Made by a program: the position numbers and the translations under genes | DNA from: Pelagophyceae sp. CCMP2097 | Taxonomy: Eukaryota; Sar; Pelagophyceae | DNA length: 59,384 bases | Assembly: GCA_026770575.1 (NCBI GenBank) | Contig: MU657294.1 | Location: forward strand, 4,756-64,139 | Direction: 5' to 3' | The notes under the pieces: generated by a model | The model's database searches: none | What the model saw: the letters and a program-made list of their open reading frames with translations, nothing else | What the model was told of the DNA's origin: nothing | In this document: piece after piece, positions 50,901 through 58,720 of the stretch | Layout: each line of letters opens with the position of its first letter | Numbering within the stretch: the first letter of the stretch is position 1

Positions 50901-51052
50901 GGCACCGCAGGGTTGTCTTCGACGCTCTGGAGACGTTCGGCCAGGGCTTGGAGGGCTTCGACGTCGTCAACACGCCGCCGCAATCGGCGCAGCCGCCGCC
51001 TCCGAGGCAGCCGCCGCCGCAGACGGACGACGACGACGACGACTTTTTGTAG
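47936..51052 (+). CDS. NEK-like Ser/Thr protein kinase with IQ motifs and long disordered tail
   Basis: A single-exon frame of 1,038 residues runs from the ATG at 47936. The kinase domain spans residues about 10-265: glycine loop LLGQGAYGRAVLC, lysine in LVVIKQVLL, catalytic loop ILHRDIKPQNVFL, DFGVAKCL, activation segment TGTPYYLSPEIF in place of APE, and DMWSLGVVLFELATLKLPFQ. These features are closest to NIMA-related kinases, which act at cilia, centrosomes and mitosis. The rest is low-complexity and acidic, with repeats AEEAKDD. Two IQ calmodulin-binding motifs (VIQRAWRRRKR at about 465, SIQRSWRRLLP at about 550) and later repeats SQLSIEPSQLSIEQSQLSIE follow. The C-terminus is Pro/Asp-rich and ends DDDDDFL. 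A calcium/calmodulin-responsive NEK is inferred. No intron is needed. Confidence 0.88.
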   Translation: MSTMGLIGADHEVLRLLGQGAYGRAVLCREVDSQRLVVIKQVLLSPAATAAAQKEATILASLEHPNITAFFGAFTETDDVGSLKLNICMEYCDAGDLEGAIKRRREAPQPFEEQRVMGVLVQLALALKYVHARKILHRDIKPQNVFLTSDNLVKLGDFGVAKCLNNTRSMARTQTGTPYYLSPEIFNDEEYNASSDMWSLGVVLFELATLKLPFQAASLGQLAVRVLKNEAPVPFQCSAEMRDLLSKMLCKRPCHRPSAKRLLREPFVSRNARLLLDVDPTSSKRRGLLFEDDDVDFDDTDPAAPAKDTLSNSPPPPPDDACAGNDGAATDGAADGAAEEAKDDDAAADEAKDDGGAEEAKDESGAASDASASAASDASASAQPVRRSPSRRLASHGPARVSPERSRPPLHDKPTPQQLLHDKLNVMQAEVGRLKAASARKRVSKPRAPAAAEPSAASHDDENAPHASVIQRAWRRRKRSAPRPPRRRRLDAGSTLPPIDAGSSLLSIDELPPAAAPAAPHLPAPVHLPPAAHHPTVDVAVSEVTIAAAASIQRSWRRLLPHLAAGSLAGDSVVRRQRPRPPRRGRKDVRATLAEAAEKGRLKRAQSEDRQAATLAKMAKDRGDLLYTQAPELRRESSQRRGGGFALTAGVAAATQSEKAERAKAASVQDQIKLAALKGSERRKVYEGRQKTLQRQLEAQFGLSSSRAVNRATDDDGAASSSAEEEDDGSLDTSPRRRRPAAPGEAPVDQSVRLSRRKRQRKLKTWVPDLPPLDGSLSQLEASLSQPSQLSIEPSQLSIEQSQLSIEGSRASPAEARPEDDDDDTALARTMSARGAAARAVAAALTARHIEASMLAPLLRDDDGGDDCSDGAEPAPPSEAPPASRASSWAITAMASPLPTAPKRFDTLDSTPSPPDSPPPPSREDARRDSHDEDSRRDSRDDCAPSRGSTVYSPLVPLGQLLASFESDARHGSLESRDRGLAAFDAPPRHRRVVFDALETFGQGLEGFDVVNTPPQSAQPPPPRQPPPQTDDDDDDFL

Positions 51053-51199
51053 TCGTCCGTCGACGACCTTTTGTAATGTCACTAATGACCTTTTGTCTTG
51101 TGCCCGAGACTTTGGCTGTGACCCGCCGTCCCATGGAGTCCGCCACTCGGGGGACGGGCACCCTAGACTTGGCTCCTCAATCCGCAGTCCCTCGGAGGA

Positions 51200-51463
51200 C
51201 TACTGACTTGCAAGCCTCAGTGGACTTGTGATCCCAGTCTGCTGTCCCTCCACCCACCGCCCACGCAGAGGCGGCGCCGTGCAGGAGGGGATGCGCAGAC
51301 TGCCCAGTCGAGTCCGGGGCCTTGCGTCAGTTGCTGCAGGACGGAGGACCCCTCTTCGAGCGGCTGTCGAATGCCGCGATTTGCACTTGGTGCAGTGCTT
51401 GCCGTTTGGCGCGTCGCAGACGCAGCAGGGCTTCGGCGCGGCTGCGGCCGGCGGGGCGTCCAT
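51200..51463 (-). pseudogene. MYND N-terminal fragment, copy 4 (relic)
   Basis: From a possible ATG at 51463 the frame reads MDAPPAAAAPKPCCVCDAPN and GKHCTKCKSRH, the first half of a MYND finger nearly identical to copy 3 of the family near 8.7 kb. Homology then stops abruptly, and the remaining sequence is unrelated. It is a fragment carried with a partial duplication. It has the spacing (C-x2-C-x7-C-x2-C) that copy 3 has lost. Confidence 0.75.
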
Positions 51464-51597
51464 CGTGTGGGCCAGAGGGCGAGCCTGAGCCGGCCACGTC
51501 GATTTTCTCCGGACTTGCTCGTGTGTGTTCAGGCAGTCGGTCCTTTTCGGCGATCCTCTGGCGTTTCCGAGTCCGACTCAGGCTCGGAGGTGCGACG

Positions 51598-52912
51598 ATG
51601 ACGCGCCTTGTGGCGGTCGTGGCGTGCGTCTTTTCGGCGGTGCAACTCGGCGCATATGCCTGGAGCGGCGAAGTGACGCTGAAGATCGCCCTGGATCGAG
51701 TGAGTCAATTGCGTTGTCACAACGACGGTGGGCCCAACCGTTGCAACGACGGTGGGCCGCGTCTCACTCCAAACTCGCAGACGGGCGCCGTCGACGACCT
51801 CGCGGGCAAGGCCGAGCGATTCACGTCGCCGAAATCACTCGACGCGGTGCGGCCGCCGCCCGGAAACCATTCGGGCAAGAATGCCTCCCGGCCTGGTCGG
51901 GTGATGATCGGTGAGGCGCAGTTTATAGGTCCATCGGCTGCGGCGAGACTCGGACGCGGTAAGTGGCGCGATAAGTGTGCCGGTGGTCATAGTCGAGGCT
52001 GCAGGTCCTCGTGGGCGTGGGCACGGTCGAACGAGACGACCCCGGCCTAACTGTGCGCCGCGTCGGTTTTGGACGGCGGCAGCCCCTGCGCGTCGTTTTG
52101 GACCCAAAGCTCCGTTCGCCGCCCGGGTGCGCGCTGCTCAACGACGGGCTGGCGAGCACCGTCGTCTTTGCAGACGCAGAAAGGTGCGTCGACCAGGCTG
52201 CGCCGTCCCGCGTCGGGCGGATTCGACTGCCCCCCGCGCAGGGAAATCTCGGACCTCTGGGCGGCGCTGCAAGGCAAGACCGACGTCGACGTCGAGAAAC
52301 TCGTCGACCTCGTGCGTCTTTCGACCGTCCGGGGTTTTCGACCACATGTTGTTGGTGGCCTCGGCGTCTCGCCACTCATCAACACCTGTGTCGACGTAGC
52401 CGCAAATGCTATCGACGCTCGAGCGCCGCTACGCCGTCAGCAAAATCATGGTCGAGGGCGGGCCCGAGACGGCGCGCCGCATGCTCGACGCGTGAGTGCG
52501 CAGCGTGATGACACGAGAGCGACGGGTGGTGGAGACTGACGGTAAAAGCGTGTTCCGTCTGTTCCGACGTGCGTTCCGACGCTCTTCCGGCACGTAGCCG
52601 CCTCGTCGACCGCGCGGTCATCATCCGCGCCCCGGTGACGTTCAAGGAGCCCGTGCCGTCACAAATCGACGCGGCGCGCCTGCACAGCCCCGCGTCCCTT
52701 TGGATATGCTTGCAGATGGGCAAGCGAGGGGGGCTCCCGAAAGCGTGACCATTCGAATGCGCAGGGCGGCGGCGGGCCTGTCTCTCGTGGGCGTGCGGCA
52801 GTGGGAGGCGGACGAAGTTGAAATGTGGTGCCGCAAGCCCACGCTCGAGACGTGGGCAAAGCTCGAGGGCAAGTGCGCCGCGCCCCCGGGCGGCACCTTG
52901 CTCAAATGGTAA
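51598..52912 (+). CDS. RibD-type pyrimidine reductase (riboflavin pathway)
   Basis: Exons are 51598-51699, 51781-51846, 51929-51958 (only 30 nt), 52005-52183, 52242-52311, 52400-52491, 52598 onward and a last exon from 52766 to 52912. The product starts with a leader (MTRLVAVVACVFSAVQLGAY), then SGEVTLKIALDRTG, RFTSPKSLDAVHRLRRDSDA, VLVGVGTVERDDPGLTVRRV, RQPLRVVLDPKLRSPPGCAL, VSKIMVEGGPETARRMLDAR and LVDRAVIIRAPV. This is the RibD C-terminal reductase fold, with the NADPH-binding VGVGT and substrate-site VEGGP motifs. It reduces the ribosyl group of the pyrimidine intermediate in riboflavin synthesis. No deaminase half is present, so it is a stand-alone reductase as in some eukaryotes. The leader hints at plastid import. 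The junction before GLSLVGVRQWEADEVEMW probably uses a GC donor. Confidence 0.88.
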
Positions 52913-53179
52913 CAAGCTCTTTCAGACCGCAGCAACGCCCCGACGGCCCCTCGAGAGGCCGCCGCCTCCCGTCCATCGAGCGTGACCGTGGCAGAGGGAC
53001 GGAACGTATTCAAAGATTGCATCTCGCGAGTCTTGGGAGCCGCGTCGGAGCGTTTTGAGTCGAGCCTTGCTGCGCGTCGGGACGGGTTGAGTCGAGCCTT
53101 GCTGCGTTGCACGCCGGGTCTCGTCTTGAGTATTTTTAGCTTCATGAGGGGTTTAGAGTCCAAGAGGGCACAGAGCGCA

Positions 53180-54190
53180 TCACGCAACGAGGGCACGCGT
53201 CGAGTGCGCATCGACTGCAAAGTTGAGGACGCGGCAGATGACGTCAGCGTTTCCGAGCGCGAGGACGTTGTAGAGCGCGCTTGGGTCGGCGGCGGGTTGC
53301 GAGCTTAGCGAGAGGCCGCAAAAGAAAATTTCTGGCGCCTCGGCGTCTGCGCGGTCTGCGTGGCGGCGGCAGAGCGCGCCGAGCCTGGCGAAGCCGTGCC
53401 GGACTTGTGCAAGCCACTCTTGGAAGCCTCCGCATCGGACGACGTCTTCGAGAAAACGGACGTCGACGTCGCCGTCGCACAAAGTGCGCACGCGGGCGAG
53501 CGAGCCGTCGGAGAGGCTGTTTTCCGGTTCGACTGCGAAGAAGGCGGCGTACGCCTTTTCGTATCGTTCGCGGAAGCCTTTGGTGGGGCAGCGACCCGTC
53601 GAGACGAGCGAAAAAACGAGCGAAAAATCATCTTTGTGCAGCGCAAAGGAGAGCGCGTCGACGCAGGCCTTACGCGCGTAGATGAAATACGAATGCTTCA
53701 AGTCCATGGTTTTGTCCGAGGCCAGCTCGAAGACTTTTGGAGCGTCTGGTTTACGCTCCGCAAAGTGGTCGAACGGACCCCCCAGCGCCTCAAAGAGCGA
53801 CGCGAGTCGGAGCGACGTCCGTTTCAGCGCTTTGGAGTCGACGTCGTCGTGGATATTGAGGCCCGTGTCGTTTGCGCACCGTTGGCACAAGATTGCACTG
53901 GCGAAGGCGCAGTCGTTTCCCCCCCCGGCGCAGTCTTCGACGGCCGTGGCCAGGCCGAGAAACGACGCACGGAACTCCTCGAGGAGGACGATGGAATCGG
54001 AACCGTCGTTTGATGAAACGAGGGCGGTGAGGTCCCGGAGTTCACCCCGGACATAAAGCGGACCGTCGGGTCCGTGCAGCTCCAGCACGACGCCGCGCCG
54101 TTTACCCGGCCGCGAAGCCGAATCGTGCGCGGCGCCGCCGCAGCCGCACGCCACGCACGCCCACGGCAGGTGGCAGCTCCGCTGGTACAT
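53180..54190 (-). CDS. Unknown protein, 336 residues
   Basis: An uninterrupted frame starts at the ATG at 54190 (MYQRSCHLPWACVACGCGGA). The N-terminus has a Cys/His cluster that could bind zinc, then a beta-rich segment RGVVLELHGPDGPLYVRGEL. The remainder is mostly helical (LEEFRASFLGLATAVEDCAG, KALKRTSLRLASLFEALGGP, DLKHSYFIYARKACVDALSF). I do not recognise the family. The frame stays open upstream of the ATG, so an earlier start or exon is possible. The start is 147 bp from the divergent fructosamine kinase start. Confidence 0.5.
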   Translation of the reverse strand: MYQRSCHLPWACVACGCGGAAHDSASRPGKRRGVVLELHGPDGPLYVRGELRDLTALVSSNDGSDSIVLLEEFRASFLGLATAVEDCAGGGNDCAFASAILCQRCANDTGLNIHDDVDSKALKRTSLRLASLFEALGGPFDHFAERKPDAPKVFELASDKTMDLKHSYFIYARKACVDALSFALHKDDFSLVFSLVSTGRCPTKGFRERYEKAYAAFFAVEPENSLSDGSLARVRTLCDGDVDVRFLEDVVRCGGFQEWLAQVRHGFARLGALCRRHADRADAEAPEIFFCGLSLSSQPAADPSALYNVLALGNADVICRVLNFAVDAHSTRALVA

Positions 54191-54275
54191 GGCAAGCCGC
54201 CGCACCACCGTGAGCACCAGTGAAGTCGACTTTCGTCGCCTAAATTCCAAGTGCGAGGTCGACGAACCTGGGGGT

Positions 54276-54325
54276 GTCACGGCGTCGAGGGTGTCACGGC
54301 GTCGAGGGTGCCACGGCGTCGAGAC
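54276..54325. repeat. 17-bp tandem repeat, three units, in a divergent promoter
   Basis: GGTGTCACGGCGTCGAG-type units are repeated three times (the last with one change) immediately before the fructosamine kinase ATG. Confidence 0.85.
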
Positions 54326-54337
54326 CGCAGTGCGCAG

Positions 54338-55545
54338 ATGCGGCGCGGCATGCTCGCGGCTTGCGCCTTTGCCTTTGCCGGCGCGCCGTGCGATGGCTTG
54401 GTTTCGACCCGGCGCCTCTCAACCCACGGCGGCCAGTCGGCCCGAGGAGCGGCGCCGCGATTGGAAATGGCCGTCGACAACCACGTTGCCGAGTGGTTCC
54501 AAGAACACCGCGGCGCGGCGACGAAGGCCAAGGCCTCGTTCGGCGGAAGCGGGTGGGCATCGACATCCAAGTGGGTCGTGGACGGCACCCAGGACTCGTA
54601 CTTCGTCAAGACGTCATCGCAGCCAAAAGCCGCAATGTTCGCCGGCGAGGCTGTCGGCCTCCAAGCGCTCCACAGTGCCTGCAGAGGTGCGCCGGGGAGC
54701 GAAGGGGATATGCCGAGGGGAGAACGCAATGCCGAGGGCGACGCCGCCATGCCGAGAAAGAGCGCAGGCACGTCGATGCGGATCCCCGAGATGCAGCACG
54801 TATCCGACTGCGCCGAAGGGTCGTTTATTATCATGGAATACCTCGCCATGGGCGGAAGGGGCGACCAACGCGCTTTTGGGAAAGCACTCGCGGAAATGCA
54901 CCTCGCCCCCCCCGACGCTTCCGTCGCCCCCGAGGCCGCATCCGGCAAGTTCGGCTTCATGGTCGGTAATACGTGCGGCGAGACGCCGCAGCCCAACGGC
55001 TGGGAAAGCGACTGGGTGACGTTCTATACGAAAAAGAGGCTCCAACACCGTGCGTCGCCATCTTTGCCTTTCGCTTCAATACCACGCTCCCACAGAGCTC
55101 GACGTCGCGGGCGTGCCTTTGCTGGACAAACTCGGCGAAGTGCTGCTGCCGCGAATCGGCGAGTTCTTTGAAAACGGGGAAGAGATCCGCCCGTCGATGC
55201 TCCACGGCGACCTCTGGAGCGGCAACGTCGGCACGGCGGAAGGTTCCCCGGCCATCTTCGACCCGGCATGTTACTATGGCCATCACGAAGCCGAATTCGG
55301 CATGAGCTGGTGCGTCCCTCCTGCCCGAGCAAGTGCCGTCCTCAGCGAGGGGTAGGTGCGCCGGCTTCTCCGGCGACTTTTGGGCCGGGTATCGGTCCGT
55401 CATCCCCGAGGCGGCGGGTTTTCAGAAACGGAGGCCCTTGTATGAACTTTATCATCAAATCAACCACTACAACCTCTTCGGCGGCACCTACCGCAACGCC
55501 GCCGCAGGGTTGATGGAAAGGTGCCTCAAAAGCCTCGACGATTAG
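54338..55545 (+). CDS. FN3K: Fructosamine-3-kinase family protein
   Basis: Exons 54338-54686, 54768-55049, 55096-55309 and 55356-55545 sum to exactly 344 residues. All introns are GT-AG. After an N-terminal hydrophobic leader (MRRGMLAACAFAFAGAPCDG), possibly for a plastid, the kinase fold shows SYFVKTSSQPKAAMFAGEAV (ATP-binding Lys and Glu), AEGSFIIMEYLAMGGRGDQR, FGKALAEMHL, then MLHGDLWSGNVGTAEGSPAI, FDPACYYGHHEAEFGMSW and YELYHQINHYNLFGGTYRNA. HGDLWSGN and FDPA.YYGH.E are diagnostic. The family phosphorylates sugars attached to lysines, leading to deglycation of proteins. Intron 1 carries a degenerate repeat of ATGCCGAGGG, three copies about 20 bp apart. A leader is unusual, since animal FN3K is cytosolic. 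Confidence 0.94.
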
Positions 55546-56338
55546 CCTCGAAAGGGGCGTCGCCCCGAAGCGCGAGGCGCCGCCGCCCGCCTTAGAGCGC
55601 GTTCCTAATGGAAGCGTCTCGCTCGACAGCCCCGGATGGCTCCTGGGAGCTGCAGCCGGCCCGTCAGGGACCGCCGCGGGCCTCCAGATGCGGCCGTTGG
55701 GCCTCTGATCCTCGAGGTGGCCAGGCCGTGTCCGAATGTTTTCGAATTTCTTCGGATTCTTCCTACAATTGTACTGTTGAACAAGGACTGCGGTTCGGGA
55801 GCGGCGCCCAGCAGACGTCCTCCCTCTTCGCGCGGGCCTTCGCGCGGGTCTTCGCGGCTCGCCTCGCGCCGTCGCAGAGCCGCGCATGAGTCGCTCTGGC
55901 CTCAATTCCTCCAAAGTCGGACGGAGCCAGGCGATTCTAGGCTCCGCCGAAGTTTGTCGAGCGCGAGCACGGCGAGCTGCTCAAAAGGTGTGCCGTCGCT
56001 CGCGGCACAGCTGCGCCTGCCGCCGGCGCCCCCGGCCTGCGGCTCGCTCGAAGATATCGTAGCGGATTACGATGAGGTAAATGGTGAACGTGATCGTGAT
56101 AGTCTGAGCGAGGTTTTCCAGGGCATGGCCAACTGGCAGAAGGTGATGGGTCTCCGATTCGACGACATCCTCGGTGGACCTCCGCACCGCGAAGAACTTG
56201 GTGAAACCGGGAATGTAGCAAATGCTTCGTGGGGACTCGGATCGTACTTTGAACGCTGGGCGTCGACGCAGCGCGGCCGAGATGTCTTCATTCGAGGCCT
56301 GCCGCGCTTCGACATTACGGCGGTCTACGACGAGATCA
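55546..56338. other. Convergent spacer with TACAATTGTA, and possible terminal exon of the ligase gene
   Basis: The palindrome TACAATTGTA is at 55764-55773. From about 56300 to 55981 the minus strand is open and has a hydrophobic span (TITITFTIYLIVIRYDIFE), which could be the last membrane helix of the acyltransferase-3 domain. The plus strand is also open there, so assignment is uncertain. Confidence 0.45.
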
Positions 56339-58720
56339 TCAGGATGGAGACGCACGGCCAGATGATGCCAAATTCAAGTTGTCCACAGACTGTGACGTCC
56401 AGTCGAACTCGTCTCGGTGCGTCTCCGGGCGGCATTGCGACAAGAGGACGGCCAAGCAGGGCAGTAAAGACAAGAGGTACATCGGATGCAGCGCCCCGGC
56501 CCTGGCTAGGACGAAAGCAGTGGGCGAGGCCAACTTGCGGAAGCCCCGCGTGAGCTGGTAGCCCAGGATGGCGAAGAGGCCCGGGACGTGGAGGTTGACG
56601 TATCGGGCTTTTGCGAGGGCGCCCCAGGAGTGGTCGGAACCGAGGTGGTTGAACATAAAAAACGCTGTCATAAAAAACTTCGCTCCATCCAAAGCGGGCG
56701 ACGCGCCAAACGGAGCGATTTTCTCCACGATCACGTTCGCCAAAGAGTAGTTGCGCGCCAAAACGTTGCCGCGCGATTCAGCGCGCGCGTGCGCGAACTT
56801 TGAAACACTGGCTCGCTTCGGTTTGTGGGACGCCGTCCGGTCGATATCTTCATCGTTCACCTTCAAGTTGACGACCCGCGCCGGCGTCCGCACCGCCGGC
56901 AGGCCCGCGGCGTTGCACCACTCGCGCACCTTGGACTCGAGGCCCGCGGGCGTGAGCTTGGACGCTTCCGAACCGTCGTGCAAAGAGACTGCCGCGGCCA
57001 CCTCTTCCCCGTAGAAGACTCAATCGCAAAGAAGACGCAGGTGCGCAGGCCCGGCATGGCCGAAACGACGGGTTCGACCTCTGTCGGGCGGACTTGTTCG
57101 CCACCAACTTTGATCAGCTCTCGCGCCGCCGACGACGGTCAGGCGGCCCTCCGAGTCGAATTCCGCCCTAGGAATTCCTATTGCGGATGCCTAGGAATTC
57201 CTATTGCGGATGCCTCGGGTGGGCAGGAAAGCGGGATGAGCCCAGAGGCATTGCCAAAAGCCCCCACGGGAAGCATTCCAGTCCGGCCGACAAGCCCCCC
57301 CCGAGGAAGGATTCAGGAAGACCCCCATTCGGACTCACACGTCGCCCGATCGAAACCACCGCGCCCCGTTCACATAGACTAAGGCGTCGTCGCCCGCGCC
57401 GTCAAAGTAGCCGGACATGACCGTTGGGCCCCTCGGCGCGATTTCGCCGGCCTGGCCCGCGGGCGCAATCGTGAAATTGCCCAACTCGTCAGCTCAAAGT
57501 AAAGCCACGCCCGCGGCCACCGGGACGCCGACGCTGCCCGGTTTCAAATGCAGCTGGTCGAAGCGCGCCGGGGGCTGGGCGATGGGCATGAGTTCCGTCA
57601 TCGAGAACGTGGCCACGACGGGGATGCTGCCAAACGCCTCCGAAAGCCGCCCAGCGTGGACCGCCGACAGAGCCGAAGCGCCGCTCCGCGCGAGGCGCAG
57701 GCGATGATCGCAAGACTTTCCCGAATCCTTCAAAGAGCCGAGGGCGTGGTAGACCTGTCGAGAGGCCGTCAGATGTGCAAAGGAGCCACGGGGGAGCATC
57801 GCACCTCGATGTGGATCGTCGGCGCGGAAGAGTACCACGTCGGCCGCCCGTCTTCTTCGGAAAAGCGTTTTCACAAAGTCTTCGGAAAAGCGCTTAAAAC
57901 AAAGCCTTCCACCGACAAGGCCCCCGCCAAGCAGATTGTGCTGCCCTTGGCGCCGAGCGAGGCCATGATGAACGCGGCCAGGCCGCCGATGTGGTCAAGG
58001 GGCATGGCGTTCAGGCAAACGTCGTTTAAGCAAAGCTCTATAGAGGCCCCGAGAGCCAGGGCATTCAGCACGAGTTGCGACTGCAGCAGCGGCACGCCCT
58101 TGGGGCGCGAGGTCGTCCCAGAGGTCTGCAGCAGCACGGCCACGTCGTCCGGCGCGGCGTAAGAGTCGCCGGCGGTGCACGAGGCCGCGGACACGCCGAC
58201 GACTTCAAAGATGAAATTTCCGTTTGCGTCGTACTTCGCGACTGCGGAAAGGACGGGGATGCCGGCGTCGGCTGCAGCGGTCGCCAGGGCGTCGGACTCT
58301 GCGCTCCACTGCAAGACGCACTCGACGCGTAACGTGCCGAGCTGCAAGCCGACGTCGGCGGCAGAGGTCGCCGGGCCCAAAGGCACGGCGATGCACCACG
58401 ACGTCAGCGAGAGGAAGACCGCGGCGGCGACGTCGGAGCAGACGCCTCTGGGTGGTGCCGCGTAGTAGCCTAGGCCACGACGCGCAGCGTCGCGCGAGGG
58501 CCGGCGGCCGCGGGACGTTCGCCAACGTGTCATAGGAGATGCTGCCGGCGTCGTTGCCGTGCAGGGCGGCCTTGCCGCCGCCGCCCAGGAGCATGGCCTC
58601 GCGGATCGTGCGCGGTGCCGCCGTCGCCGATTCGAGCTTGCACTCGACGAGAGCAGTTCGAGAAGCGACGCGGATCGATGAGACCTTTGACACGTCTAGC
58701 CATCCACTATCGGGATTCAT
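56339..58720 (-). CDS. AMP-binding (acyl-CoA synthetase-like) domain fused to acyltransferase-3 membrane domain
   Basis: A start at the ATG at 58720 (MNPDSGWLDVSKVSSIRVAS) is likely. The adenylation domain shows AALHGNDAGSISYDTLAN, VAVLLQTSGTTSRPKGVPLL (P-loop), LNAMPLDHIGGLAAFI, VVATFSMTELMPIAQP, LKPGSVGVPVAAG, GEIAPRGPTVMSGYF and, across a GTGAGT..CCTAG intron, WFRSGDVAEFDSEGRLTVVG then ELIKVGGEQVRPTEVEPVVS. A C-terminal region follows with a carrier-like start and an acyltransferase-3 core: FFMTAFFMFNHLGSDHSWGA, YVNLHVPGLFAILGYQLTRG and FVLARAGALHPMYLLSLLPC. This suggests activation of an acyl or carboxylic acid and its transfer to a membrane acceptor by one polypeptide. Two one-base frameshifts (near 57140 and 57020) separate the segments. 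The end may extend to about 55981. It is possibly a decaying gene or mis-assembled. Confidence 0.6.
57168..57213. repeat. 23-bp perfect tandem duplication containing the 3' splice site
   Basis: CTAGGAATTCCTATTGCGGATGC is repeated exactly twice within the ligase-gene intron. On the minus strand each unit ends TTCCTAG, so the acceptor is duplicated. A further copy of the CTAG/GGAATTCC block forms a local palindrome. Confidence 0.88.

Noticed and set aside
52140..52350. Minus-strand frame opposite the RibD-type gene
   Set aside because: No motif and short; the plus strand shows conserved reductase motifs across in-phase introns.
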